Source: Vicia villosa
Taxonomy: Eukaryota > Streptophyta > Magnoliopsida > Fabales > Fabaceae
NCBI RefSeq assembly: GCF_029867415.1
Contig: NC_081183.1
Coordinates: 34,926,655-34,990,654, forward strand
Direction: 5' to 3'
Length of the DNA stretch: 64,000 nucleotides
Part shown: positions 27,901 through 39,663 of the stretch, one piece after another
How the letters are laid out: the number at the start of each line of letters is the position of its first letter
Numbering within the stretch: position 1 is the stretch's first letter
Translations under genes and position numbers: made by a program
The notes under the pieces: model-generated
Database searches by the model: none
Seen by the model: only the letters and a program-made list of their open reading frames with translations
What the model was told of the DNA's origin: nothing

Positions 27901-28550
27901 TCACTTGTGCTCTGGTCATATGTAACACATGGGAGTTGGGTTTTATGTTTTTATGACTCGATGTTATGAGATATTTGTTTACTCATATTGTATTCGTATT
28001 TGAATATGTTATTCTGGTTAATGTGTGGCCTTGAGCCAAGATGTTGAGACATGGTGGATGATGTATGGGAATCATCCTATTTTGCCATTTATTTGATGAG
28101 ATGATTATTCCGCTGTGGTTTGCATGTTGTTTTAAATTCCCGTGTTATTTGGAAATGACCATTGCATGTTTAAAGATAAAATATTTGTTCTATTTTGCAA
28201 TATGTGTAACGCCCTCGTGAGATGCATGCTTTCTTTACTCTGATTTACGCAAATATATGCCTTATTTGTTTAGTATAGAATTGGGGGTGTTACACCAGCA
28301 AATATGAGAATTCTTCCAAAGATGGTACCAACTGAAAATCTCTATAAGTGAAGCAATGTAGTAATGGGTCATAGAATTGAACCATGGTGTTGAGGAGAAC
28401 TTCATCCACATTAGTTCGTACTAAACTGATAAGCACGTTGAGAGACTCACTGAATCTGAGGGAACCAGAAATGTTGTCGCAGAACACCTTTAATGGTGTA
28501 GGCACTTTCTTGAAATTGAGGAAGAATGGTTTACGGCCTTTGGTTTCCAT
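24962..28550 (-). pseudogene. Ogre ORF1 (DUF7745/PMD-like), split by a solo LTR
   Basis: Accessory ORF1 that Ogre elements carry between the leader and gag. Start codon at 28,550 (METKGRKPFFLNFKK); the frame runs to 28,300, then the solo LTR at 26,187-28,294 interrupts it, and the frame resumes at about 26,181 and ends at 24,962. The two coding parts are otherwise open, together just under 500 residues. The N-terminal part has VQFYDPLLHCFTYRDFQLVP and the remainder has LLHSIHFRVSKRKGCVLG and AWSKVKKVGAKDIGRRNY, typical of the plant DUF7745 family. The C-terminus (about the last 110 residues) is a strongly charged coiled coil ending LKKRRRQEDK. Function is unknown; it resembles plant mobile domain proteins in layout. 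Confidence 0.8.
26187..28294. mobile_element. Solo LTR nested in Ogre ORF1
   Basis: A 2108-bp unit starting TGTAACAACCCGATTTTATT and ending GGGGGTGTTACA, flanked by the 5-bp duplication CCAGC (26,182-26,186 and 28,295-28,299). The ORF1 frame is open up to both flanks, so the boundaries are precise. It has no internal retroelement coding region, hence a solo LTR left by recombination, or a very short element. Its ends suit a Ty3/gypsy LTR of chromovirus type, but the lineage is not certain. Near the left end (26,306-26,410) it has four near-palindromes of the form GTTCGNGCCGCGAAC. Confidence 0.88.
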
Positions 28551-29273
28551 ATTTCAAACAACCTACAAAACAATATATGGTTAAAAAATCCCCAATTCCT
28601 TAAAATGGGTTAGTCATGCCATGTATGAATGATGCATGTACGCATGATGCACAAACACAAATAAGTCCACACAGATCACACAATTTCTTTAGGCTTGGCT
28701 TGCATGGAGTTTAGAACATGTGAAGTACCATTCCCAAAGGTATTTCTAAGGATAAAGATGATATCAGCAACGGGTTCTACCAAGTGACCCAGAATTGTCA
28801 GCCCTCCTAAAGCACCCTCGAACATGATACATACATACCATGCAATGATACTTTGAGAAAGAACCTATCTGAGCTGTAGTATCGGGTAGCGACTATGCTC
28901 TCAACATACATCAAGAGTAGTCCCCCCACTACATTCCTAAAAGTCAAGATGGGTTAAAGGTAACTAAAGGTCCTTAAGCTCTGACTCACCCACGGACATC
29001 CGCACGAACCTCCCTCATTCAAGAGAAGCATGCAAACACCCATAGAGGCCTAACTTAAGCGTGAACTCTCATATTGACCAATCCTCCACATACATGAAGG
29101 AGGTCGCCATGACTATGCCACTTTCTATCTTAGATGTACTTGAATCCGGGAATAGGATTCGTCCTTCAATTTTCCCAAAACAGCCCTGAAAAATAAAACA
29201 AGCAAAGCAAGCAATAGAAAACATTCAAGTGATTCCTAAACTTTTAAGGTAACCCCTCTTTTATCGAATTTTA
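28551..29273 (-). other. Leader (5' UTR) of the Ogre-type element
   Basis: Between the primer-binding site and the ORF1 start codon. No open frame of note. Contents are mixed-composition sequence with short C-rich tracts. Ogre-type elements usually have a leader here. Confidence 0.6.
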
Positions 29274-29292
29274 GTCCCCAACAGAGTCGCCA
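29274..29292 (-). promoter_or_regulatory. Primer-binding site of the Ogre-type element
   Basis: On the coding strand TGGCGACTCTGTTGGGGAC lies 4 bases after the end of the 5' LTR. It starts with TGG as required for pairing to a tRNA 3' CCA end and resembles the tRNA-Arg type site described for Ogre elements. Confidence 0.85.
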
Positions 29293-29296
29293 GTTC

Positions 29297-32200
29297 TGTA
29301 ATACGGTGAACTGACTTTTTATAATCGAAAAATGTCGCGGTAAGCAGGAGTCGCCACCGACTTTTATTTTCTCCAAATATTGGAAAGGCTAAAAGAACAG
29401 GAAAAACCTTTTAAATAAAATAGGGTTCGGGGGGTAATTATGCAAAGGGAAGGTGTAAGGCACCCTTTGCATCCATGGTTTTCCATGGGCTCTTAATTGC
29501 TTTGCTCTTTTTTCGTTCAGAAATGTAGAAGAAGTGAATATGGACTTTAGCTCGTAAATGAGCGTAGCCTTATTGAAGGTTTATGAGAAAGAATATATGA
29601 AAAAAGTTTTAGAGCAAGGCAAAGCAATTAGGGGCAATTACCTTATAGTTTGAAAAAGAAGTTCTTTTAGCCTTTCAGGGTGAAAGGGTCTTTCCATGCC
29701 ATGAGAGGGCAGGAAGCCTTTCATTTGGAGGTTGAAGGGTCATCGAGAGTTCGTTCGCCATAAGACTGTCCCATGCCATAGAGAGGCAGGTAGTCTAAGG
29801 GAAGAACCAGAATAGCCTTTTCGTAGGCAGCCAGAGGATACCTCAGCCTTTTCGTAGGCAACTTCCGAGGGTCGAGATCATGTTTAGTGTATCGAAGGCA
29901 GCATCATTAGGGACCCATGATCTTAATCGAGGCAACATGGCTGAGGTATCCTCGTATTCGAGGGATTGGCTATTCTGCAAAAAACACAAGGCAACAAGGC
30001 AACAGGCAACAGGCAACAGGCAACAGGCAACAGAGAGGTTACCCCAAAAGTGTGTGTGTGTGCAACAATCACGTGATTATATTCGGTTATATTATCTTGT
30101 AAATTAGTGATTCTAAGTTAATTACAATCTTGCACTTCCTACAATTACTAACCACAATAATCAATATTAACAAATAATAATAGGGGAAGGGAAATTGTAA
30201 CCAGCGGAGGAGAGGGGAATTGAAACCAGCGGGATAATAAGTTTGACATAAATAATAATTTAGAGCTAAGTTTTAGGGTTACCGATATTCGAAGCTTTGA
30301 CAATTGGCAAACCCTGAAAAGATGGGAAAAATGGCAAACAAAAATAGGGTGAGTGCATTATCGGTTCGGAGGCGAACATTGCTAACCCTAAAAATAAAAG
30401 ATAAAGAAATTTAAAATAAATAAACAATAAGTACTTAGCTTTGAATTTGATCTGACATGGTTGGCGGTCGGAGCGTATTTGAAGAGTCAACCCTGAAAAG
30501 GCATAGAAACAGAAATATTCAGTGTATGGACTGATCTTCGTAAACCCTGATTAGGATACGAATTAAATAAGAAAACACGAACGATTTAATTAATTATTGG
30601 TCTCACGACCTAATCAATTAAATCGGGATAAGAAAATTAAATCGAGTGTAAAAATAATTTTTAGGAATTTTTTGGAGTTAAAATGCAATAAATATTGATT
30701 TTTAAAGATATATACATAATTAAATATAATTTAAATGAGAAAAAGAAAATAAATATAATTAAATAAATATATGGAATAAATATTAAATATATAAATAAAT
30801 AATTAAGAAAATAAAATTATTATAAATAAAATATAATAAATATAATAAAAAAACATATATGAAATTAATAAATAAAGTGAATAAATAAAAATTTATTATA
30901 AAAAGAAAAAAGTTTTTAAAAATAAAATATATTATAGTTTTATTTAATAAAGAAAAATAATAAAAAAAACAATTAAGAATAATATCTATTAATATATAAT
31001 AATATAGTTAATAAAAAAAAATAAAACTATACTTAGCTTAGGATTGTATGTGGCGCAGCGCTGAGGGAGTATGATGGTCACACAGGCTCATATGCGTTAG
31101 ATCGTGAACATGTGAGATCTGATGGGAGAGCGTTGAGGGTGCACGGTATCTGGGTGAGTCATCATGCGCTGAATCACTCTGGCCTTCAAACCAAAACGCG
31201 CGCGCGTTTTTGAATTGGGCCAATAGCTGGCCGCCACGCAATCGTCTTCCTCCCAGAAATTCTGCAACTCAGCCTTTTACACCGCTTGTTACAAAACGCG
31301 CTGTAAAAGTGCTTCGTTTCATACCTGTAAAATAACGAATAGGATCTAGAGGGAAGATAAATTTTTCGCGATACCATGGTCAAATTCGTCTTGACCTCGC
31401 GAATCTATCCATGGTAACCACATGTCCCAATTTTACCTTGAGCATAAACCCCCAAATCGAAGGTATGAACCCTAACATGGTGGTATGTGCATAACACCAT
31501 TATAATGCACCAAATTATCCAGAAACAATAATCACATGATAATAAGCATGAATATATGAACAAAACTCATTAATGATGCATGAATTATTGCAATCGAAGA
31601 GGATTAGAAAGACACCAACCGAGAGCGTTTTGAGATGATTCTGGAGGTGTTTCTTGCGTGCACCAATTGGAAAAGCTTCAGTGAGCTTCAAGGAATGTAT
31701 TGAGAGCAATGGAAAACCTTGAATCGGCCTGCCACCAAGAATTGGTATTTGAAATTTTCTTGAGTTTTTGTGCTCGGATTTTGTTCTCTTGAGGCTGCAA
31801 AAACGTGAACCCTAACCTCTGGCTCTGTTTATGTACTTATAGAGGTTGTATTAGGTCAATAATCTTGAAGAAAATCTCTTTGGATCTTTGATTGCCAATT
31901 AAGAAAATTTGATTGGAAATTTGTAGTTTTAAGTTTCTAAATTTGTCCAATTATGATCCAATTCCTCTCAATTAGTATTTGCACGAAATTTGATTGACTT
32001 GGAGGAATATATTGATTGATTTCTTGGCTTAAAATCAAAGCAAGATCATATCTTTCATTATTTTACTATTTTATATGATTTAAATTATGATTTTAATAAA
32101 TAAAAAACCATAAAATATCCATAAAATAATATAAAATGAAGGGATATATTTTTGGGACGTGCTTGGGCCTAAGATGAAGGTTGGATGGAAAGAATATAGG

Positions 32201-33021
32201 CCCACTTGGAAATATTTGAAGTTTTGGACATTTTCTTTCACATATGTCCTTGAAAATAGTCCAACTTTGACAAGGCCTATCTCTCAATTTTTGAGGTATG
32301 GAAATGTTCTAGGACTTTTTAGAAACCTTAGAGAGTCCTCTAACCAGTGTCTTTGGTCTCATATCAAAATTATTTTCCATGCTCCTTATATATCCTTTTG
32401 AAAAAAGTGTCTTCTTGTTGACTTTTGAAAAGGACCTATAATGTTTTAGTCCATATCTCTCAAATGAAGCATTTCTAGACTTGGCATATGAGAGACAAAT
32501 TTGTAGAGAATCAAATTTCCTTCAAAATGAGCTTTGGATGGAAAATTTCTGATGTTCCATGTAGGAGTTATGGCTGGTCAAAGTTCAGTTGACTTTTCCT
32601 ATACAAAACCCTAATTTAGAAACCTTTTGATTTGTTGATTTTTGATCTTTCCTTGATGAACCATGATCAATTCTTGATCAAATGGTGAATTATACTTCAA
32701 TATGAGGATCTTGACAAAAAAATCAGGAGTTTTGACTTTATTTTGACCACAGTTGACTTTTAGGTTAACTTAGTCGACTGTTGACTTTCTGAACAATTGA
32801 GTGACCAATCCTTTGAGATGAGACTTGATACTTGTCATGAGGATGATGTGAGATATATTGAGCCATATGAGATGCCTTGGGGCCATTGATTCACTGATTT
32901 TCCTTTGAATAAACCAAACCCTAATTTATGAGCCTTGTATAGGAGGATGTGTCTAGGAGCTTTAGGTATTGATTTGAATTTGTATAAGAGAAATAGCATG
33001 GGCAAATTTTGGGGTATGACA
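29297..33021 (-). repeat. 5' LTR of the Ogre-type element
   Basis: 3725 bp, partner of 17,395-21,101. The right end GGGGTATGACA is followed by the target duplication CTATG at 33,022-33,026. It has a longer GGCAAC-type tandem run (about 29,986-30,030) than its partner. Confidence 0.95.
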
Positions 33022-36000
33022 CTATGCTTCCCAAGTATTGATTCCTCTTGACATCTCTAGTGAAACACACACATTCATGGGTCCACTCCCTGACCCTAAT
33101 GTGAATATTCATTCTGAATTCTTTCCTAGTTATCATAGGTCTAGACCTCTGGTTAGTAAGAACAAAGTAGATGATAAGGGAAAACCCATTCTGATTGAAA
33201 CTGTAGAAACTCCCCAAAACCAAGCTACGTCTTCGACGAAAGTTGTAGTAGCCCAAGAGACCATTCGACTAGAGTATATGACGAACACTTGGCTAGAGAA
33301 AGTTGAGGCAAAAAAATCTCAATTCTGGAAAGAATTAGGGATCTATGATTTAATCTAACTGTCAAAGACTTGACTCGAATATAATCAACCAATGTTAGTA
33401 GCATCCTTGTATTTCTGGGACACGTCTCACAATACTTTCCACCTTGCATGTGGAATGGTCACACCCACACTTTTCAATGTGGCTTCCATTACTGGGCTTC
33501 ACCCGATTGGAGAAGATTTCAACCCCAACTATATGGACGTAGATACCATTAAGTTTGGTGAAAGTAAGGCCACCTACACCCTATTTACTGAGAAACACCA
33601 TAACAAAGATAGCGTTGATGTCTCCGCCGAAGAACACATCGCCATCTTGGCGCTCTGACTGTCGAGATCCGCCTTCTGTTCGAGATTGCTACAAGTGGTG
33701 AAAAGATACCTAGCCATGGCGAATCAACTCAACTCTGGTCGGAAACTTGACTTAATCCAGATGATTCTTGGGTATCTCTATGAGAGTCTTGACGAACCTG
33801 CAGACCTCTTGAAAGCTTAAGAAGCTGGAACCTCTCTAGTATTCGCTAGAACCTTTTGGATACTGCAATTGTGGTTAAATGCCACTTTCGAATCTGATTT
33901 ACCAAAGAAAGGCCTGGTTGATGAAAATGATGATGCTATCAAGGACAGAACAGTCGAAGGAACAAGACTGACATACTTGACCCCTAAAGATGAAGGAGGA
34001 CAAGTGCCTGAAGCCTTTCGAGCTTATATGATGATGTTTGCAAAATGTTATCATTTTAGCCCTTCGATGGCCCCTTTTGCTGAAAGGAAGATAGGCCTAA
34101 AATGGTTTACTCGAGAGTTCCCTACTCCTCCGCTAGATCAGCAAGCTGAATCCCCGGCTATTTGGGAGGCATTCTTGACCCCGAAGATGTTATATCATAG
34201 GCCGAGGACTTCGAAGAGCCATTATGGTTTCCTTATCTATCAACCTAATTTGGTTTCGAGACAATTTGGTGTTATTCAAATCAAGCCAAAATCTATGTAT
34301 GAGAAGAAGAGCCATTTGTGCCTTCATTCTATGTTTTCGACTGAAGAAAGCTTCGAGTCAAGGACTTCCAGATACATTAGGATCACCTCTCTTACACCTA
34401 TATCTTTCAGAACCTCTTTCTACTGTACCCAAGAGTTATCTTCATGGTGGTCTGGTTATTACAACAAAGAGATTTTTGATGTTCCTACTCTCTCGAAAGA
34501 ACTAACTGCATCCTTCACTTCTATGCAGGAACGCTTCAAGAAAGGTACTACAACACATATCAAGGAAATTCAAGCGTTCCAGGAATTCTTCGAAACTCCT
34601 TACAGGCCAGATGATCTTAGTCGAACCATTCGCGAGGCAGCTTTTTCCACGAAAAGTTTTCTAAAAAACTGGAGAGTCTAAAATTTCCTTTATACGTTCG
34701 CTGTGAACAATGTTATGAAACGGATTTTAATATGTACCCTCCGAAATTCCCTCGACTGCCCAGTGCTGAGTTTGGTGTGGCTTTAAGCCCTCCATTCCCA
34801 ATCTGGTTCGTTTGTGGGGATGTCACAAAGATCCTTCGCGAAGAATCTAAAAAACACGATGAACGAGTAGTTTCGACTAAGCATACCCTGGATAGTTTCC
34901 AAGGACATCTTCATATTGGCCTCGAACACGTTCGTGTTCTAACTCCGATACCTGAAGGTGTGGAACGGGAGAATATTTTGATTTTGCTTGTCTTTTTGTC
35001 TCTATAGGGTATATTATACTAACTTGTTTTTTTGTTTGATTTCAGCTATTGGTCGAAGGCAAAACATTAAAGACACAGCGACTACTGCAGGAAAACCTGC
35101 AGATTTTTTAAAGACGAGAAATCTAGTGAAGACACCAACACCAGCAAATCTAAATATGTGGTAATCATTCGAATCTTTGTCTGCACGTCTTAGCTCATTA
35201 TTGCGAACTACTGACATCCCTTATTTTAGAATGCTCGAAAACCCCCTTCGACTCCAAAAGTAAAAGTCGTCCAAGAAAGCATATGAATCGATTCTGATGC
35301 TGAAGACAACTCTCCTCCACACTCCAAGATGATTGTCAGGAAAAAACCTAAGACCGTAATTCCTATGGCTCAAGAAAAGGCCTTTGAGACGTCGAAGCTT
35401 AAGGTTTCGAATGACCAGAAAACATCAGAAGAGCAACCTCTGAAGACTGTTGGGGCTGCGACAGTTGTTGCAAGTCATAATTCTAGTCTAGACAACGTTA
35501 CTCCCAAGGTAAACCACGATTATTATTTACATAAGTTTTTTACTTGCTTTTGTTTAGACTAGTTCATGTTATTTACTTGCGTAGGATGATGTTATTGGCA
35601 CTGCCACTTCTAACCTTAAATATGAAAAACCTACAAGTACGAACTCCCGCTCGATCCCTGTTTTATCTACCAAAGGGTCTCTCGAAGGATTAAATAGTGA
35701 CCCTAGTGATTTCTTCTTTGCAACTCCCTCTCAAGGAGCAATACTTCAATCTAATCCTCTAGTACAACCTTTGGTCGATTCAGATACTGAAAGTGACGAC
35801 ATACTGAAAAATACTCAAAAGCTTGAGTTTGTCGAACTGATAGTCCAAGATGACTCGTCACCTAAAATCCCACCTCAAGGGCAAGACGTCGAAATGGAAG
35901 AAGACCAACAGATGTCAATCATTGATGACGGTGATGAATAATCTAAAGAGGATGAAGGAGCCGAGTAAATAGTCGAAGATGAACCCATCAATAAGGCTTC

Positions 36001-36300
36001 GAGCAAACCAGAGGGAAGGGACAAATTGAACTAACCTTTTGGGACGATTAGACACCCTACGACTACCTCAACCACAACCCCCTCGAAACGTTTCTCAGGC
36101 TGAACTAGATAATCTCAAAGAAACAGACCCTGCAGGTTTTCTTAAGGCCAAGATGAATGCAAGAAGTAGTTCGTCTGAGAAAGGTGGAACATCTTCGACC
36201 AATTCCAGGGAAAAGCCCATGGAGCAAACTAATTGTCGCTACCGCGAAAAATGGACCAAAGTCGCCACTAATATATTTATCCCATCGAGGGAAAGGAATA
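33022..36300 (+). pseudogene. Antisense PMD-type gene of element A, remainder
   Basis: Continuation of the gene begun at 17,250 (ASQVLIPLDISSETH onward), homologous to 54,878-58,802 in element B. Conserved blocks: FMGPLPDPNVNIHSEFFPSY, FHLACGMVTPTLFNVASITG, GFLIYQPNLVSRQFGVIQIK, HIKEIQAFQEFFETPYRPDD, LPSAEFGVALSPPFPIWFVC. It is broken by in-frame stops near 33,356, 33,371, 33,657 and 33,820 and a frameshift near 34,645. Intron borders still line up with element B: exon 1 ends at 34,957, the next exon starts at 35,046 (branch-site TACTAAC at 35,017-35,023), an exon starts at 35,230 and ends at 35,508, and another begins at 35,585. The gene is cut off at 36,300 by an Athila LTR, before the C-terminal coiled coil. 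Non-functional. Confidence 0.82.
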
Positions 36301-37984
36301 TGATAACACGTAAATGTATTGCATTTGTAGCTTGATTTACTTAAATTATTTTCCATTTTTAATCTAAATTTAATTGCTTTGTATTGGTATTACACTGGTA
36401 TCTGTTTTATCTTGCAGGTATCTATTTAATTGAAGACTTTGTGAGGAAATGAAGAAATGGGGGTATAAAAGTAGCAAAAAGGCCAAATGAAAAGAACAAA
36501 ATAAAATCATCCCAGCCCACTACGAAGTGAGCATGTGGCCCACTAGTTCAACAAGCCCGTGACGATCGTCAAGGAGGCCATGATGAACGGCATGCATGCA
36601 CTTTGACCAAGTGACACACGTCACTTTGGCTTGACGAACGGCATGACCCATCTTGGAGTGAAATGTTTGCAAACGATCAACGCACCTCCTATATTTTTGC
36701 ATCACACGAAGTCAGCAACTGAAGCATCCAACAAGACCACGTATCCCTACATTTTTACCGAACAATTACTTTCAATTTTTAGTATTCGTATTTCATAGCA
36801 GTTTGCAAATTTATTTTACTCTTCTATTTTCGTTTCTTAGTTTTTAAGAGTTTTCTTTATTTTTCACACAACAATTTCTACACCGGAAATTGTTGTGTAC
36901 TTTTAACCAATCTAACCTTGCGTTAGATTTGAGTTCTTTTATTTCCTTATTTTGTTTTCTCCATTCAAGAATCATTGTTCAAGTACTTTGAAGTTGAAGT
37001 TTAATTTCAGTACTGATTCATTCCAAGTTTCATATTTATGATAGCTTTGATTTATTTAATATTATTGCATGCTATCTGCCTGTCTGTTATTGAATATGTC
37101 TGAATATATGAACTATGATTGTTTATGCATTTTATTTAATAAGTATTTCTGGCTAATTTAATTAGATATCGGTATGTAAACTAATTTAACCAAAGAGATC
37201 CGAAATAAACTGGCCTAAATATTATTTTATCGAAAATCACTTTTTCTAGTTTTAGTGTCTAATTGAATTCATTAGAAGGTTAGAAAATCAACAGAGCGGA
37301 AGTTTGAGATTTAAAAACTGGACTAAGGTTAGAAATCAATAGAGCGAGAGTTTGAGATATTTAACCAGATAGTGGACACTGGACATTAGCTTTAAGGACA
37401 AAGAGAGCGTATTAAAACTAATTAGATATTTATTCATTTCAAAAAGTGATTTTAAACTCACCAGGACAGCGAGAGCTTACGTTAGGGATTACTAGCTTAA
37501 TTTAAGTCAACAGAGCGAGAGTTTGAGATAAGGGTTTTTAAATGAATAATATTTGCTGAAAAAGGAATTCTATTAATTCTGTTATTTTAAAAAATTAGTT
37601 TTAAATCTAATGGGATAGCGAGAGCATACATTACGAGTTAGAATCATAGTGTGATTCAATAGAGCGAGAGTTTGAGGAAAGGACTTTTATATTAACGATT
37701 TTAATGAAGGATTTTTGTTAGATGAAAAACCAGGCTAGTGGAACTTCAGATTCCCTAAGTTTGAGGAATTACATACCGGTATCTGTTTATTATTATTTTA
37801 ACTAGATTTAGTATTATTTCCCCCTAAAACATAATTAAAATATCACTAGCCTTGGCTTTACTTAGTAACTTTAGATAACGGTAGATCGATTCAAAGTCCC
37901 TGTGGATTCGATATCTTTTAAAACTACACGGCACGACTGTGCACTTGCTGTCTTCCGACTAATAGACATATAAAGTGACGACCA
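36301..37984 (+). repeat. 5' LTR of Athila element E
   Basis: 1684 bp from TGATAACACGTAAATG to GACGACCA. Both ends match the LTR of element C at 43,225-44,734, as does the U5 phrase TCGATATCTTTTAAAACTAC. An irregular series of GCGAGAGTTTGAGA-like motifs occupies 37,290-37,680. Confidence 0.88.
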
Positions 37985-37990
37985 AGTTTT

Positions 37991-38008
37991 TGGCGCCGTT
38001 GCCGGGGA
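37991..38008 (+). promoter_or_regulatory. Primer-binding site of Athila element E
   Basis: TGGCGCCGTTGCCGGGGA, six bases after the LTR end. It is the usual site of Athila/Cyclops-type elements; element C has a one-base variant. Confidence 0.88.
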
Positions 38009-38080
38009 CTTTTTAAGTCAATATCGTCACTCTTTTAGTTACGCAATAAAGACTAAGGCATTTCTTTTTCATTAGTTACA

Positions 38081-38575
38081 ATGTATCACCCAAAATTTTT
38101 CTATGACCCCCACTCCCAGTATTTCGAGGAGTCACCTGGATTCCATAAATCCGACCTCGAAATACTATTGGAGAATTTCAATGCATCGCTACCAGATTCT
38201 CATCCAAACTACCTCTCCAACTACCAATCCCAACACTTTGAGGAGTCGCAAGAATTTTATAATTCCAATCAAACCTATCCTCAACCGAATTTCCTCTATG
38301 ATCACCACAACCAATATTTTGAGGAGTCACTAGAATCCCATAAATCCGACTTCGAAATAATAGTAGAAAATTTTAATGAAACATCTATGATGACAAAGCA
38401 CTTTGTGGAAACACAAAATGTGACGCTAACCTACTTTAAAGAACCACAAGAATCCCATAATTTCAACTTCGAAGCATCAATGGAGGATCCCGACGAGGCG
38501 CTGACTCACTGTTACCCTGAAATTCCTTGCAATAAGGAGGAACGTGTATTCCCAGTTGATAGCCTTAAGGGTTAA
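38081..38575 (+). CDS. Repetitive leader ORF of Athila element E
   Basis: 164 residues, not recognised as a known domain. It starts MYHPKFFYDPHSQYFEES shortly after the primer-binding site and contains three degenerate repeats of about 35-45 residues with the pattern P-N/K-F-x-Y-D-x-H-x-Q-Y/H-F-E-E-S followed by SDLEILLENFN or SDFEIIVENFN. Composition is acidic and rich in N, S, E and F. The frame ends at the point where fragment D begins. It may be the N-terminal part of an unusual gag or a separate leader protein. Calling it expressed would be a guess. Confidence 0.5.
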   Translation: MYHPKFFYDPHSQYFEESPGFHKSDLEILLENFNASLPDSHPNYLSNYQSQHFEESQEFYNSNQTYPQPNFLYDHHNQYFEESLESHKSDFEIIVENFNETSMMTKHFVETQNVTLTYFKEPQESHNFNFEASMEDPDEALTHCYPEIPCNKEERVFPVDSLKG

Positions 38576-39608
38576 GGGAAGATTCCTACAAATAAAGGCG
38601 TCTTAGGCGATTAAGACTTGTGTGGAAAATGTACATTAAAAAGTTGAAGTGAAGATGCGTCGAAGGAGTACATAGGTCGAATCAACCATGATATAGATCA
38701 GAGGTAATGGTCGAAGGTAGTCTTGTTGACCACAGAGGCTTCCCATACTTAGCAAAAATTATCATGTTTATGTCGTTGACAAAGGCAAGCGTCGAGGCCA
38801 GGAGCGGTTAATTTGTAAAGAGCCAAAGGCGGGAAGTTTCAAATTTCAAAATCACAGACAGTTACTTCGAGAGGTCGTGGATTGTAGGCGCCAAATATGT
38901 GGAAAGATCTCGTGAAGTGGTTGTTTTTAGTCTCAGTTTCACCCGTAGATTGCTTTAGGCAGTTATCTTTGTAAATTACTATAAATAAGTCATTTTATGT
39001 AGAATTAGGGGTGTTCGCTGGTATACTCAAACTGCTTGCCAAAACTCTGCCCAATTTCTGAATTCAGGAAAAAGAGTGAATAAGCATTTGATGTACTTGA
39101 ATCACCACTTTTATTTTAATGCAAAACCTTTACGTTTCGGTTATTTACTTTGAAGTTTTTACGTGTATTTTATTCATTGATCGACATTCATTCTACGTTT
39201 TCGTGTACGTTGACACTCTTTTGATTACGAGTCTCGAGTTCACAAAGGAGTCAGTCGAGCCTTACTTCGTGTAGAACAAACAAGAATTCACAAGCTTCTG
39301 TCGATCACGAGTCACCATAGTAGGTCAAGATCAGTGAATACTCAGATTTGTTAAGTTATTACGTTTAGGTCTGTTTCCGTCGGTCACGAGTCACCTGTCG
39401 GTCGAACCTAATCCATCGTGTGGAAAGCCGTTGTACTTGTTCTTCTGGTCTTAGAAAACCATTTCTTGGGCTAGCGTCATTGACAAAACTGGTACAATAT
39501 CAAAACCTTAGCACTTGTCTTAAGATCAACTGGTCGATCTTGCAAGTAACCCTTAGTTTTAGGACTTTGGGAGGACCTGCGGTTGTTTAACAATTTTCAC
39601 AGTAAACA
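38573..39608 (+). repeat. LTR of Tat-lineage fragment D
   Basis: Ends CCTGCGGTTGTTTAACAATTTTCACAGTAAACA, the same terminal pattern as the LTRs of A and B read on their coding strand. A TATA box (TATAAATAAG) lies at 38,980-38,989. The left boundary is uncertain: the sequence TTAAGGGAAGATT near 38,573 resembles the start TTAGCTGAAGATT of the B LTR, but the leading TG is not clear. Confidence 0.65.
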
Positions 39609-39611
39609 AAA

Positions 39612-39629
39612 TGGCACACCCAGTGGGAC
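39612..39629 (+). promoter_or_regulatory. Primer-binding site of fragment D
   Basis: TGGCACACCCAGTGGGAC, three bases after the LTR end. It differs from the Athila and Ogre sites in this window and resembles Grande-type elements. I do not assign the tRNA. Confidence 0.75.
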
Positions 39630-39663
39630 AAATGTGCTAAGTTTGTGTAAGATTTGAAGGTGT

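Larger units (their letters stand above)
17395..33021 (-). mobile_element. Ogre-type LTR retrotransposon, internally deleted (no pol)
   Basis: Complete insertion bounded by LTRs 17,395-21,101 (3') and 29,297-33,021 (5') in minus orientation. It is flanked by the target duplication CTATG (17,390-17,394 and 33,022-33,026). The LTRs begin TGTCATACCCCAAAATTTGCC and end CACCGTATTACA on the coding strand. A hand comparison finds about 35 substitutions and a few indels in about 3.7 kb, so the insertion is fairly young. Inside, in coding order: primer-binding site, leader, ORF1, gag remnant, long noncoding 3' region with a 45-bp minisatellite, polypurine tract. Protease, reverse transcriptase, RNase H and integrase are all missing, so movement would need another element's enzymes. 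A 2.1-kb solo LTR is nested in ORF1. Confidence 0.93.
36301..38575 (+). mobile_element. Athila-lineage element E, 5' LTR and leader only
   Basis: LTR 36,301-37,984, primer-binding site at 37,991 and a short leader reading frame (38,081-38,575). After that the sequence changes to the LTR of fragment D. No gag, pol or env-like region of this element is found to the right, so it is truncated, or its remainder has been lost. Confidence 0.82.

Noticed and set aside
29880..30107. Frames over the GGCAAC repeat (QQATGNRQQAT type)
   Set aside because: Low-complexity translation of a tandem run in an LTR.
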